From Pannonibacter sp. XCT-53 (lineage in GTDB: Bacteria > Pseudomonadota > Alphaproteobacteria > Rhizobiales > Stappiaceae), in contig NZ_JAABLQ010000001.1 of assembly GCF_009915765.1 (NCBI RefSeq), forward strand, positions 1,922,001-1,986,000: 64,000 nucleotides of DNA. Reading direction: 5' to 3'. Position numbers and translations under genes: made by a program. This document shows, piece after piece, positions 27,000 to 36,818 of this stretch; positions within the stretch are counted from its first letter, which is position 1; the number at the start of each line of letters is the position of its first letter. The notes beneath the pieces are model-generated. The model searched no databases. It was not told the DNA's origin and saw nothing but the letters and a program-made list of their open reading frames with translations.

Positions 27000-28541
27000 A
27001 TGTCTGATGTTGCAGTATCCGCCGGTCGCCGGGGGCGCAGTGCGCGCCGCGAAGCCCGCGCGAGCGGAGCCGGCGGGCTTGGCATTCCCTACATCACCCG
27101 CGGCATTCCGATCTACGACGTGCTCTCGGACGAGGGCGCGGCGCAGATCGAGGCGCAGGCCGATGTCCTGCTGCAGGAAATCGGCATCGAGTTCCGCGAC
27201 GATCCGGAGACGATCGCGATCTGGAAAGAGGCCGGAGCCGATGTCCAGGGCGAGCGGGTGCGCTTTCCGAAAGGCATGCTGCAGCAGATCGTCAAGACGG
27301 CGCCGGCGCAGTTCGTCCAGCATGCGCGCAACCCGGCCCGCAACGTGGTCATCGGCGGCAACAACCTGGTCTTTGCCCCGGTCTATGGCCCCCCGTTCGT
27401 CACAGACCTCGACAAGGGTCGCCGCTACGGCACCATCGAGGACTTCCGCAACTTCGTGAAGCTGTCCTACCTGTCGCCCTACATGCACCATTCGGGCGGC
27501 ACGGTGTGCGAGCCGGTCGACCTGCCGGTGAACAAGCGCCATTTCGACATGGTCTATGCGCACATGAAATGGTCGGACAAGCCGTTCATGGGCTCGGTCA
27601 CCCATCCGGAGCGGGCGGAAGATTCGGTGAAGATGGCGCAGATCCTGTTCGGCGAGGACTTCGTCGACCAGAACTGCGTCATGATCCAGCTGATCAACGC
27701 CAACTCGCCGCTGGTCTTCGATGCCACCATGCTGGGCGCACTGAAGGTCTATGCCCGGGCCAACCAGGCCTGCATCGTCTCGCCCTTCATCCTTGCCGGC
27801 GCCATGAGCCCGGTGACGGTTGCCGGCACGCTGGCGCAGGTGCTGGCCGAGGCGCTGGCCGGCTGCGCGCTGACGCAGCTCATCCGCCCCGGCGCGCCGG
27901 TGGTGTTCGGCGCCTTCGTGTCGTCGATCTCGATGCAGTCCGGCGCCCCCACCTTCGGCAGCCCGGAAGGCACGCTGCTGCTCAACGGTGCCTCCAAGCT
28001 GGCGCGGCGGCTGAACCTGCCGTTCCGCTCCGGCGGATCCTTCACCTCGTCCAAGCTGCCGGATGCGCAGTCGGCGCAGGAATCGGCCCAGACCATTGCC
28101 GCCACCGTGGTCTCGGGCGTCAACTTCTGCCTCCACGCCGCCGGCTGGCTGGAGGGCGGGCTGTGCTCGTCCTACGAGAAATTCGTCATGGACGCCGACC
28201 AGCTCGGCATGATGCATGTGCTGGCCAAGGGCATTGATCTCTCGGAAGAAGGCATGGCGATGGACGCCCTGCGCGAGGTCGGTCCCGGCGGCCATTTCCT
28301 CGGCGCGAACCACACCCAGCGCAATTTCGAGACCGCCTTCTTCCGCTCGCAGCTCGCCGACAACAACTCCTACGAGCAGTGGCTCGCCGACGGCCAGCTC
28401 GACGCGGCCCGGCGCGCCAATGCGATCTGGAAGAAGATGCTGGCCGACTACGAGGCCCCTGCCCTCGACCCGGCCATCGACGAGGCGCTGATTGCCTTCA
28501 TGGCACAGCGCAAGGCCTCGTTCCCGGACAGCAACGTCTGA
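27000..28541 (+). CDS. MttB-family corrinoid methyltransferase, non-pyrrolysine (glycine-betaine type candidate)
   Basis: 513 residues from ATG 27000. It matches the trimethylamine methyltransferase (MttB) superfamily TIM barrel: YITRGIPIYDVLSDEGAAQIEAQADVLLQEIG (~30-60), FAPVYGPPFVTDLDKGRRYGT, MVYAHMKWSDKPFMGSVTHPERA, and GPGGHFLGANHTQRNFETAF near 440-460. The frame has no internal amber codon, so it is not the pyrrolysine trimethylamine enzyme; family members of this kind include the glycine betaine enzyme MtgB. It would methylate the corrinoid protein of 14261-14959. The first ~25 residues are Arg/Ala-rich and outside the fold. The gene ends before a perfect 18-bp hairpin. Confidence 0.85.
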   Translation: MSDVAVSAGRRGRSARREARASGAGGLGIPYITRGIPIYDVLSDEGAAQIEAQADVLLQEIGIEFRDDPETIAIWKEAGADVQGERVRFPKGMLQQIVKTAPAQFVQHARNPARNVVIGGNNLVFAPVYGPPFVTDLDKGRRYGTIEDFRNFVKLSYLSPYMHHSGGTVCEPVDLPVNKRHFDMVYAHMKWSDKPFMGSVTHPERAEDSVKMAQILFGEDFVDQNCVMIQLINANSPLVFDATMLGALKVYARANQACIVSPFILAGAMSPVTVAGTLAQVLAEALAGCALTQLIRPGAPVVFGAFVSSISMQSGAPTFGSPEGTLLLNGASKLARRLNLPFRSGGSFTSSKLPDAQSAQESAQTIAATVVSGVNFCLHAAGWLEGGLCSSYEKFVMDADQLGMMHVLAKGIDLSEEGMAMDALREVGPGGHFLGANHTQRNFETAFFRSQLADNNSYEQWLADGQLDAARRANAIWKKMLADYEAPALDPAIDEALIAFMAQRKASFPDSNV

Positions 28542-28611
28542 GATCCGGCCGCCGGACGCCCCCGCCGTCCGGCCGCCCCGGCTGTCTCCGCACCACCACC
28601 CGGAGATTGAC

Positions 28612-28651
28612 CGACCGGATGGGGCGACGCCCGCGTCGCCCCATCCGGTCG
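28612..28651 (+). terminator. Perfect 18-bp hairpin after the MttB-family gene
   Basis: 28612-28629 pairs with 28634-28651 without mismatch around the 4-base loop CCCG. The arms contain GGATGGGGCGACG and its complement. No T tract follows, so release may depend on Rho or the stem may protect the 3' end of the mRNA. Confidence 0.6.
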
Positions 28652-28687
28652 ATGTCGGGCCGCTCGCCAAGCGCTGGCCGGTCTCTG

Positions 28688-28775
28688 GCCAGTCGCAGGC
28701 CAGTCGCAGGCCAGTCGCAGGCCAGTCGCAGGGCAGTCGCAGGGCAGTCGCAGGGCAGTCGGAGGGCAGTCTCTG
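28688..28775. repeat. Tandem repeat, eight 11-base units
   Basis: Units 1-4 are exact GCCAGTCGCAG. Units 5 and 6 are GGCAGTCGCAG, unit 7 is GGCAGTCGGAG and unit 8 GGCAGTCTCTG. There are no unique spacers, so this is not a CRISPR. It lies in non-coding DNA between the hairpin and the rkpA promoter region. Confidence 0.9.
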
Positions 28776-29231
28776 GCCCGATGCTGGCCTGCTGCTGCGG
28801 GCCGCTGCCGTGCCGGTCGCGTCGCCGCCCCCGGCTTTTTTCCGGGGCCATGGCCGAGCCTTAACGGGGAGTAAATACAGCCCCGCCTTGCTTTCGCCTT
28901 GCGCTCGCCGCCTTGCGCTTGTATCCGCAATCTGAGCCGCCGTGCCCCTTGGCCGGCCGGGCCCGTCGGCGTGCGCCTTCGCGGGTCTGGTGATTGTCAG
29001 GGGGTCGGCAAATAGCGTAGATGTTTTCGGATAGGGAGCTGCGGGTCCTTTCGGGGAGATCCACCTCAACTCTGTCAAGAATTAACGAGGACCTATGCCG
29101 GCCCATTTTGTAACCGATGAGAGATTTGCGTCTTCTGATCCGCCGTGTCAGCCATCGCGACGCCTGCCCCAGTGAGGCGGCGCCAGGACTGATCGACCCA
29201 GCAAGACGTCAGGACGCACAGGCTTTTTCGA
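28776..29231 (+). promoter_or_regulatory. Upstream region of the rkpA-type synthase gene
   Basis: No established gene. From about 29000 the sequence becomes less GC-rich, as expected for a promoter. A 26-codon ORF (29095-29175, MPAHFVTDERFASSD...) has GAGG four bases before its ATG and could be a leader peptide or chance. The synthase ATG at 29232 has only a weak Shine-Dalgarno (AGG nine bases upstream). Confidence 0.35.
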
Positions 29232-32200
29232 ATGGCATCCATCAAGAGCAACATTGAAATCATCGGTTACGCCAGCCGCTTGCCCGGTGCGGCGGACACG
29301 AACGAGTTCTGGACCGTTCTGAAGGAAGGCCGTTGCACCGTCACCAGCGTGTCGGAAGACCGCTGGCCCCTGTCGCGATTCGGGCACCCGGACCGCAGCG
29401 CCGCCGGCAAGGCCTACACCTGGGCTGCCGGCCAGCTGGACGATGTCTGGGGCTTCGACCCGTCGTTCTTCGGCATTTCCCCGCGCGAGGCGCTGCAGAT
29501 GGACCCGCAGCAGCGCATCCTGCTGCAGCTGGTCTGGGAAGCGCTGGAACAGGCGGGGCTGCCGCCGAGCGCGCTCGCCGGCACCTCCACGGGCGTCTAT
29601 GTCGGGGCGTCCTCGCTCGATTACCACCACCGCTTCGTGATCGATCCGCCCAATGCCGACATGCAGTTCATGACCGGCAACACGCTGTCCATCGTCTCGA
29701 ACCGCATTTCCTACATCTACGACCTGCGCGGCCCGTCCTTCACGGTGGACACGGCCTGCTCGTCCTCGCTCGTCGCCCTGCACGAGGCGGTCTCGGCGCT
29801 CGAGAGCGGCCAGATCGACACCGCCATCGTCTGCGGCGTCAGCATGCTGCTGAGCCCGTTCTCCTTCGTCGGCTTCTCCCGCGCCTCGATGCTGTCGCCG
29901 ACCGGCCTCTGCCAGGCCTTCGACGCCAATGGCGACGGCTATGTCCGCTCGGAAGGCGCCGTCGTGCTCGTGCTGCAGTCCTCGCGCGTGGCGCGGGCCA
30001 ACGGCACCCGCGTGCATGGCCGCATCCTCGCCTCCGGCATCAATGCCGATGGCCGCACGGTCGGCCTGTCCCTGCCCTCGCCCTATGCCCAGGCGGCCCT
30101 GCTGGCGGAGATGTACGGCGCCGGCGGCGTCGACCCCAATGCGCTCGCCTTTGTCGAGGCCCATGGCACCGGCACGCGCGTCGGTGACCCGGCCGAGGCG
30201 GAAGCGCTCGGCAAGGTGATCGGCCAGAAGCGCGACGACGTGCTGCACATCGGCTCGGTCAAGACCAACGTCGGCCATCTGGAGCCGGTCTCCGGCCTCG
30301 TCGGCCTGCTCAAGTCGCTGCTGGCGCTCAAGCACAACGAGCTGCCGCGCTCGCTGCATTTCAACACGCCGAACCCGGACATCGCCTTCGAGGAGCTGAA
30401 CCTCAAGGTTGCCAGCGAGCCGGTCGCGCTCAAGGCGTCGGACAAGCCGCGCCTTGCCGGCATCAACTCCTTCGGCTTCGGCGGCACCAATGCGCATGTC
30501 GTGATCTCGGACGGCGACCGCGACGCGGCTCCGGCCGCCGCCGAGGCACCGCGCCTCGACACGCCGCTGGTGCTGAGCGCCCGCGGCAAGGCCGCCCTCG
30601 GCCAGCTCGCCCGCCGCTACCACGAGGCGCTGGACGGCGCGTCTGACGGCAAGGCCGCGCAGATCGCGGCCTCCGCTGCCTACACGCGTGACCTGCTCGG
30701 CGACCGCCTGGTGGTGCTGGGCGCCACGGCCGACGAGCGCCGCCGCGTGCTCGAGACCTTCCTCGCCGACGGCTCCTGCCCCAACCTGGTGCAGGGCAGC
30801 ACCGTCCGGGGCGAGCAGAAGGTTGGCTTCGTCTTCTCCGGCAACGGCTCGCAGTGGGCCGGCATGGGCCGCGATGCCTATCAGAAGGACACGGCCTTCC
30901 AGCAGGCCTTCGAGCGTGTCGACCGCAAGTTCATGGGCCTTGGCGGCTGGTCGCTGCTGACGACGCTGTTCTCCGAGGATCTCGAGACCGAGATCGAGCG
31001 CACCGAGATCGCCCAGCCGCTGCTGTTTGCCGTCCAGGTTGCCCTCGTCGAGGCGCTGGCCAGGCGCGGCCTGCGCCCGAGCGCGGTCGCCGGCCACAGC
31101 GTGGGCGAAGTCGCGGCCGCCTGGTGTTCCGGCGCGCTGACGCTCGACCAGGCGGTGAAGGTCATTCATGCCCGCTCGACCCGCCAGGAGGTCATTCGTG
31201 ACCTCGGCACCATGGCCGCGCTGCTCCTGTCGGCCGAAGAGGCGCAGGCGGCGATCAACGAGGCCGGCTTCCCGCGCATCGAGCTGGCGGCCATCAACTC
31301 GCCGCGCAGCGTGACCATTTCCGGTCCCGTCGAGAGCCTTGACGCCTTTGGCAAATACGCCCGCAAGAAGCGCTGGGCGATGAAGAAGCTCAACCTCGCC
31401 TATCCGTTCCACTGTGCGCTGGTGGAACCGATCCGCGAGCCGCTGCTGGCCGCGCTCGAGGGCGTGACGCCCCGGGCGGCGACCGTTCCCTTCTACTCGA
31501 CCGTCGACCCGGACAGGCGCGACGTGGCGCTGGACCCGGACTACTGGTGGCGCAACGTGCGCCAGCCGGTGCTGTTCTCCGCCGCCATCGACGCCATGGC
31601 CGCCGACGGCATCTCGGTGTTCCTCGAGATCGGCCCGCGCCCGGTGCTCGGCACCTACATGACCGACGTGCTGAAGGAGGCCGGCCAGCGCGCCGACGTG
31701 CTCGCCAGCCTCGACATGCCGGCCAAGACCGGCGAGACCGCCCGCAACCCGGTGGAGTATGCGGCGGCCGACGTGCTGGCCCATGGCGGCGCGGTGGACC
31801 TCGGGGCCTTCTTCGGCGAGGCTCCGGCGGACCCGGTCGCCCTGCCCCACTACCCCTGGCAGAACGTGCCGTTCAAGCCGGAAGCGACGCCGGAAAGCGT
31901 CGACTACATGTTCGGCAAGAGCTGGCCGCTGCTCGGCTACCGGCTGCGCCAGGACGTGGGCGAGTGGTTCAACCATGTCGATCCGCAGCTGCTGCCGTGG
32001 CTTGCCGACCACAAGGTGGAGGAGTCCGTCGTGTTCCCGGCGGCCGGCTACACCGAGATGGCCCTGCGCGCCGCGCTGCGCTGGTCGGGGGCCGACGAGA
32101 TCGAGCTGCGCGACTTCGACATCCTGCGGCCGCTGGTGTTCGACGGGGCGGAAACCTTCGAGACGCAGGTGCGCATCTCCTCCGACGACCGCGTCGTCGA

Positions 32201-35200
32201 GGTGCTCTCCCGCCCGCGTCTGGCCGGCGCCGAATGGGCGCTCAATGCCCGCGGCCATTATGTCTCGGCCGTGCGCAAGGACCGCAAGCCGGTGATCGGG
32301 ACGGGCAGCCAGGCGCTGGTCACGCTCGACCATGACGCCCTTTACGAGGTGACGCGGGCCTTCGGCCTGCGCTACGGCCCTGCCTTCCAGCGGGCGGACT
32401 CGGTCGTCACGCATGACCGCACCACCGCCACGGTGACCCTGAAGCCGCAGATCGAGGCGCTTGGCACCCAGCGCTTCGCCCTGTGCCCGACGCTGCTGGA
32501 TGCCGGCTTCCACGGCCTGTTCGCGCTGCTGAGCGGCGTGCAGGAGATCCCCGCCCAGACCAGCTTCCTGCCGATCCGCTTCGGTGCGCTGCGCCTGCTG
32601 GCGCCGGAGGTCGTGCCGGCCAGCGTGCGCATCAAGGTCACCAAGGCCTCGCCGCGCTCGATCGAGGCCAGTTTCGAGTATCTCGACGCCGAGGGGCAGG
32701 TGGTCGCCCGCCTCACTCAGGCCCGCTTCCGCGCCGTGCGCCTTGGCCGCGAGACCCGGCAGGACGATCTCGCCTACCGGACCTTCGCCACGCTGCTGGC
32801 CGATGCCGGCCGTGTGGCTCCGGTTGCCGACGTCATGCCGCAGGGCTTTGCCGCCTTCGCCCAGGCTGCCGGCGTTGCCAGCGACAGCGATTTCGAGCCG
32901 GGCGAGACCCTGCTCCTCGTCGAGGCCATGGGCCGCACCATCGCCCATGAAACCCTCTGGCGGATCGCCGGCGGTGCCCGGTTCGACGCCGCCGCCCTCG
33001 TCGCCGCCGGCCGTATCGCGGAGAGCGCGCTGCCGCTCGTGCATGCCCTGCTCGGCTGGCTGACCGACAGCGGCCTCGCCGAAGACCAGGGCGAGGTGAC
33101 GCTGCTCGGGGATCCGGCCGAGGGGCCGGCCACCGCCGACCTTCTCAAGACGGTGGCGCTCGAGGCTTCGGGCCACATTGCCGAGGCGGCCCTGCTGTCG
33201 CGTCTGCATGACGGGCTGGAAGGCCTGCTCGCCCGGGGTCTGGCGGACAAGGCCTCCGGCTGGTTTGCCTCGGGCCTGTTCGAGGCCTATCAGACCTCCT
33301 CGCCGGCCGCGCTTGCCCGCAACGAGGGCCTGCGGCATCTGGCCGAGCGCATCATCGCCGGCTGGCCGAAGGATCAGGCCCTGCGCCTCCTGGTGCTGGG
33401 CGCCGACAGTCCGGAACTGCTGCTGGCGCTGGACCGCGCCTGCGACCCGCGCCGGGCTTCGGTCACCGTGACCGATCCGGTCTCCACCCTGCTCGGCCGG
33501 GCCGAGCGGCAGTGGACCGGGTCGAGCAATGTCCGCTTCGTCGCCTTCGAGGAGGCCGACGCCCTGGCGGCTGCCGGGCCGTTCGACATCATCCTGTCCG
33601 GCGGCAGCCTGACGGACCGCAACGCCGACGACATCGCCGCCGTGGTCCGGCATCTGGTGCGCGGCGGGCTGCTGTTCAGCGCCGAGTTCGTGCCCTCTCC
33701 GCTCACCGACCTGTTGCGCGGCATCGGCGCCGACTGGTGGCGGGAGACCGCCGTGGCCGGCTTCCCGGTCTCGCGCCAGCGCGGGGCCGAGGAGTGGCGC
33801 GGCATGCTGGAAGGCTTCGGCCTGACCGACATCGAGACGGTGGCCCTCGCCAGCGACGTGGCCGAGGCCACGCTGATCGGCGCGCGCGCCCCTGTTGCTG
33901 CCCCGGCCGAGGCGGAGATCGCCGCGGACGGCGACCCGACGGCCGAGCTCATCGTCATCGCCGATGCCGAGGGCGACAGCCGCAAGCTGGCGGAAGCGCT
34001 GAAATCGACGCTGGCCCCGCGCGGCATCCGCGTCACCGTGGCGGCAGCCGATGCCGATGGTTCGGATCAGGGCCTGATCGGCCTGACGCTGACGCCGGGT
34101 GCGGCGGAGACGGCTGCACTTCTGAAGCGGGCAACGGCCGGCATCGTCCACCTTGCCGGGGCCTTTGCCCCGGCCGGTGATGCGCTTGCCGTGGTCGACC
34201 AGCGCACGTGGCAGCTGACCCAGCTGCTCAACAGCCTCGGCTTTGCCGACACCAGGCTGTGGATCGTCGCACCGGGCGGCATGCAGGACATTGCCGGCGG
34301 CGCGGCCCACCGGCCCGACCAGGCCGCCGTCTGGGCCTATGGCCGGGTGGCGATGAACGAGTTCGCCAATGCCGGCATCCGCCTCATCGACCTTTCGCCG
34401 ACGCTGGAGCCCGGTGTTGCTGCCGTGCGTCTGGCCGAGGAGATCCTGAAGAGCGGCGAGGAGCGCGAGATCATCCTCGACGGCCGCCGTCGCTCGGGCC
34501 TGCGCATCGTGCAGGGCGGACTGTTTGCCGACAGCGCCGTGTCGCCGGACGCCAGTCCGGCCATGCGCCTCGACATCCTGCGGCAGGGCTCGCTCGACCA
34601 GCTCGCCTGGCATGCGGTTGACCGCAAGGCGCCGGCCGGCAACGAGATCGAGATCGCCGTGGAGGCCAGCGGCCTCAACTTCCGCGATGTCATGTGGGCC
34701 CTCGGCCTCTTGCCGGAAGAGGCCCTGGAGGACGGGTTTGCCGGTCCGACGCTCGGCATGGAATGCTGCGGCATCGTGCTGGCCACCGGTCCCGACGTGA
34801 CCCGCTTCCGCCCGGGCGACAAGGTCATCACCTTCGCACCGGCCTGCTTTGCCTCGCATGTGACCGTGTCGGAAGACGCCTGTGCCCCGATGCCCTCGAC
34901 CGTGTCGTCGGAAGAGGCGGCCACCATTCCGGTGACCTTCCTCACCGCCTATTACGCCCTGGTGCATCTGGCCCGCCTGTCCGAAGGCGAGACCGTGCTC
35001 ATTCACGGCGGCGCCGGCGGTGTCGGCCTTGCGGCCCTGCAGATCGCCAAGTGGCGCGGCGCCCGTGTCATCACCACTGCCGGATCGGAGGAGAAGCGCA
35101 GCTTCCTCAAGCTGCTCGGTGCCGATCTGGTGCTGGATTCGCGCAGCCTCGCCTTCGTTGACGAGGTCATGACCGCAACCGACGGCGAGGGCGTGGACGT

Positions 35201-36818
35201 TGTCCTCAACTCGCTCTTCGGCGAGGCCATGGAGCGGTCCATCGAGGTGCTGCGTCCGTTCGGCCGCTTCCTGGAACTGGGCAAGCGCGACTACTACGGC
35301 AACACCCGCATCGGCCTCAGGCCGTTCCGCCAGAACCTGACCTACTTCGGCATCGACGCCGACCAGCTCCTGACCCGCCAGCCGAAGCTGGCCAAGGAGC
35401 TGTTCGTCGAGCTGGTGCGCCTGTTCGAGGCCGGGACGCTGGCCCCGCTCCCCTATCGCGTCTTCGAGGCCGATGGCGTGGTCGAGGCATTCCGCCTGAT
35501 GCAGCAGGCCGGGCATATCGGCAAGATCATCCTGCGGCCGCCGCATGTTCCCGCCGAGGTGCGCCGCACGCGGACCCTCACCCTCTCCGCCGAGGCGACC
35601 TATGTCATCGGCGGTGGCTTCGGCGGCTTCGGGACGGAGCTGCTGCGGCGTCTGGTCGATCTCGGCGCGCGCCATCTCGTCGTCCTCAGCCGTCGCGGCG
35701 GGACGGGCGAGGAGGCTGCACGCGTGATCGGGGAACTGGCCGCGCGTGGCGTGACGGTGCAGGCCCCCGCCTGCGACCTGACGGACGAGAAGGGCCTTGC
35801 AGCGGCCCTCGAGACGGCCCGTGCGAGCCTGCCGCCGATCCGCGGCGTCTTCCACACCGCGATGGTGCTGAACGACGTGCTGATCTCCAACCTCGACCAT
35901 GACGGGCTGACCCGGGTGCTGGCACCGAAGGTGCGCGGCGCGGAGCTGCTCGACCGGTTGACGGCCAACGATCCGCTCGACCATTTCGTGGTCTATTCCT
36001 CGGCCACCACGCTGGTGGGCAACCCGGGCCAGGCCAACTACGTGGCCGCGAACGGCTATCTCGAGGCACTGGCGCGCAAGCGCCGCGCCGAGGGCAAGCC
36101 TGGTCTTGCGGTCGCCTGGGGCGCGATCTCGGATGCGGGCTATCTGGCGCGCAACGAGGATGTCAACGAGCTGCTGTCGCGCAAGCTTGGCCGCCATGCC
36201 CTCACCGCCCGCGAGGCGCTGGATGGTCTGGTGACCCTGATGAGCGAGCCCCAGACCGATCTGGAGACGGCCGCCGTCGGGTATGCCCGCATCGACTGGC
36301 AGGCCGCCCGGCGCGACCTTGCCCTTCTCGACACGCCGCTGGTGGCGCTGATGGGGCTGGGCTCCGTCGAGGACGGCACGGCGGCGGAAGGCGCGATCGA
36401 CCTCACCGTCCTGCTCAAGGGCATGGACAAGGTGAAGGCCGTGACCACGGTCTGCGGCCTGCTTGCCGGCGAGATCGGCAAGATCCTGCGCATCTCGCCG
36501 GAGGAGATCGACCCGCACAAGCCGCTGTCGGAAGTGGGCATGGATTCGCTCATGGCGCTGGAGCTGCGCATGAGCGCGGAACGCCAGCTCGGCATCGACA
36601 TTCCGCTCATGTCGCTGGCCAATGGCGCGACGCTGATCGACCTGGCCACCCGCGTGGTCAACCGGGTGCTGGGCGGCGAAGGCGAGAGCGGCGCGTCGGC
36701 CGAGGCGCAGCAGCTTGCCAGCCAGCACGTGTCGGAAGATCTGGCCGAGGCCGGCGATCTGGCCGGCATTGCCGAACAGGTTGAAGCCAAGAGCCGCGAG
36801 ATGAGGTCCCTGCTATGA
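29232..36818 (+). CDS. rkpA: RkpA-like type I polyketide/fatty-acid synthase (KS-AT-DH-psiMT-ER-KR-ACP)
   Basis: 2528 residues. KS ~1-430 with Cys176 (VDTACSSS), His311 (EAHGTGT) and His349 (KTNVGHLEP). AT ~530-830 with Ser623 (GHSVGE) and a YPFH motif closer to malonyl- than methylmalonyl-type. DH ~890-1175 with LADHKVEESVVFP and LLDAGFH. A degenerate methyltransferase-like region ~1350-1550. ER ~1785-2090 with IHGGAGGVGLAAL. KR ~2120-2330 with GGGFGGFG and GQANYVAAN. ACP ~2405-2490 with phosphopantetheine Ser2439 (GMDSLMAL). No thioesterase. The full reducing set makes a saturated chain. Its stop overlaps the AONS gene, as in the Sinorhizobium rkp K-antigen locus, where RkpA is thought to make a lipid needed for the capsule. 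Confidence 0.88.
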   Translation: MASIKSNIEIIGYASRLPGAADTNEFWTVLKEGRCTVTSVSEDRWPLSRFGHPDRSAAGKAYTWAAGQLDDVWGFDPSFFGISPREALQMDPQQRILLQLVWEALEQAGLPPSALAGTSTGVYVGASSLDYHHRFVIDPPNADMQFMTGNTLSIVSNRISYIYDLRGPSFTVDTACSSSLVALHEAVSALESGQIDTAIVCGVSMLLSPFSFVGFSRASMLSPTGLCQAFDANGDGYVRSEGAVVLVLQSSRVARANGTRVHGRILASGINADGRTVGLSLPSPYAQAALLAEMYGAGGVDPNALAFVEAHGTGTRVGDPAEAEALGKVIGQKRDDVLHIGSVKTNVGHLEPVSGLVGLLKSLLALKHNELPRSLHFNTPNPDIAFEELNLKVASEPVALKASDKPRLAGINSFGFGGTNAHVVISDGDRDAAPAAAEAPRLDTPLVLSARGKAALGQLARRYHEALDGASDGKAAQIAASAAYTRDLLGDRLVVLGATADERRRVLETFLADGSCPNLVQGSTVRGEQKVGFVFSGNGSQWAGMGRDAYQKDTAFQQAFERVDRKFMGLGGWSLLTTLFSEDLETEIERTEIAQPLLFAVQVALVEALARRGLRPSAVAGHSVGEVAAAWCSGALTLDQAVKVIHARSTRQEVIRDLGTMAALLLSAEEAQAAINEAGFPRIELAAINSPRSVTISGPVESLDAFGKYARKKRWAMKKLNLAYPFHCALVEPIREPLLAALEGVTPRAATVPFYSTVDPDRRDVALDPDYWWRNVRQPVLFSAAIDAMAADGISVFLEIGPRPVLGTYMTDVLKEAGQRADVLASLDMPAKTGETARNPVEYAAADVLAHGGAVDLGAFFGEAPADPVALPHYPWQNVPFKPEATPESVDYMFGKSWPLLGYRLRQDVGEWFNHVDPQLLPWLADHKVEESVVFPAAGYTEMALRAALRWSGADEIELRDFDILRPLVFDGAETFETQVRISSDDRVVEVLSRPRLAGAEWALNARGHYVSAVRKDRKPVIGTGSQALVTLDHDALYEVTRAFGLRYGPAFQRADSVVTHDRTTATVTLKPQIEALGTQRFALCPTLLDAGFHGLFALLSGVQEIPAQTSFLPIRFGALRLLAPEVVPASVRIKVTKASPRSIEASFEYLDAEGQVVARLTQARFRAVRLGRETRQDDLAYRTFATLLADAGRVAPVADVMPQGFAAFAQAAGVASDSDFEPGETLLLVEAMGRTIAHETLWRIAGGARFDAAALVAAGRIAESALPLVHALLGWLTDSGLAEDQGEVTLLGDPAEGPATADLLKTVALEASGHIAEAALLSRLHDGLEGLLARGLADKASGWFASGLFEAYQTSSPAALARNEGLRHLAERIIAGWPKDQALRLLVLGADSPELLLALDRACDPRRASVTVTDPVSTLLGRAERQWTGSSNVRFVAFEEADALAAAGPFDIILSGGSLTDRNADDIAAVVRHLVRGGLLFSAEFVPSPLTDLLRGIGADWWRETAVAGFPVSRQRGAEEWRGMLEGFGLTDIETVALASDVAEATLIGARAPVAAPAEAEIAADGDPTAELIVIADAEGDSRKLAEALKSTLAPRGIRVTVAAADADGSDQGLIGLTLTPGAAETAALLKRATAGIVHLAGAFAPAGDALAVVDQRTWQLTQLLNSLGFADTRLWIVAPGGMQDIAGGAAHRPDQAAVWAYGRVAMNEFANAGIRLIDLSPTLEPGVAAVRLAEEILKSGEEREIILDGRRRSGLRIVQGGLFADSAVSPDASPAMRLDILRQGSLDQLAWHAVDRKAPAGNEIEIAVEASGLNFRDVMWALGLLPEEALEDGFAGPTLGMECCGIVLATGPDVTRFRPGDKVITFAPACFASHVTVSEDACAPMPSTVSSEEAATIPVTFLTAYYALVHLARLSEGETVLIHGGAGGVGLAALQIAKWRGARVITTAGSEEKRSFLKLLGADLVLDSRSLAFVDEVMTATDGEGVDVVLNSLFGEAMERSIEVLRPFGRFLELGKRDYYGNTRIGLRPFRQNLTYFGIDADQLLTRQPKLAKELFVELVRLFEAGTLAPLPYRVFEADGVVEAFRLMQQAGHIGKIILRPPHVPAEVRRTRTLTLSAEATYVIGGGFGGFGTELLRRLVDLGARHLVVLSRRGGTGEEAARVIGELAARGVTVQAPACDLTDEKGLAAALETARASLPPIRGVFHTAMVLNDVLISNLDHDGLTRVLAPKVRGAELLDRLTANDPLDHFVVYSSATTLVGNPGQANYVAANGYLEALARKRRAEGKPGLAVAWGAISDAGYLARNEDVNELLSRKLGRHALTAREALDGLVTLMSEPQTDLETAAVGYARIDWQAARRDLALLDTPLVALMGLGSVEDGTAAEGAIDLTVLLKGMDKVKAVTTVCGLLAGEIGKILRISPEEIDPHKPLSEVGMDSLMALELRMSAERQLGIDIPLMSLANGATLIDLATRVVNRVLGGEGESGASAEAQQLASQHVSEDLAEAGDLAGIAEQVEAKSREMRSLL

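Noticed and set aside
27000-28541. Pyrrolysine-containing trimethylamine methyltransferase
   Set aside because: There is no in-frame amber codon and no pyl genes in the window; it is the non-pyrrolysine branch.
28688-28775. Tandem repeats considered as a small CRISPR array (also 48307-48384)
   Set aside because: Units are 11 or 13 bases, directly adjacent, with no spacers and no cas genes.
29148-36728. A 2526-codon open frame antisense to the synthase gene
   Set aside because: High GC makes the reverse frame of real genes stop-poor. It has no domain signatures, while the plus strand encodes clear KS, AT, DH, ER, KR and ACP active sites.
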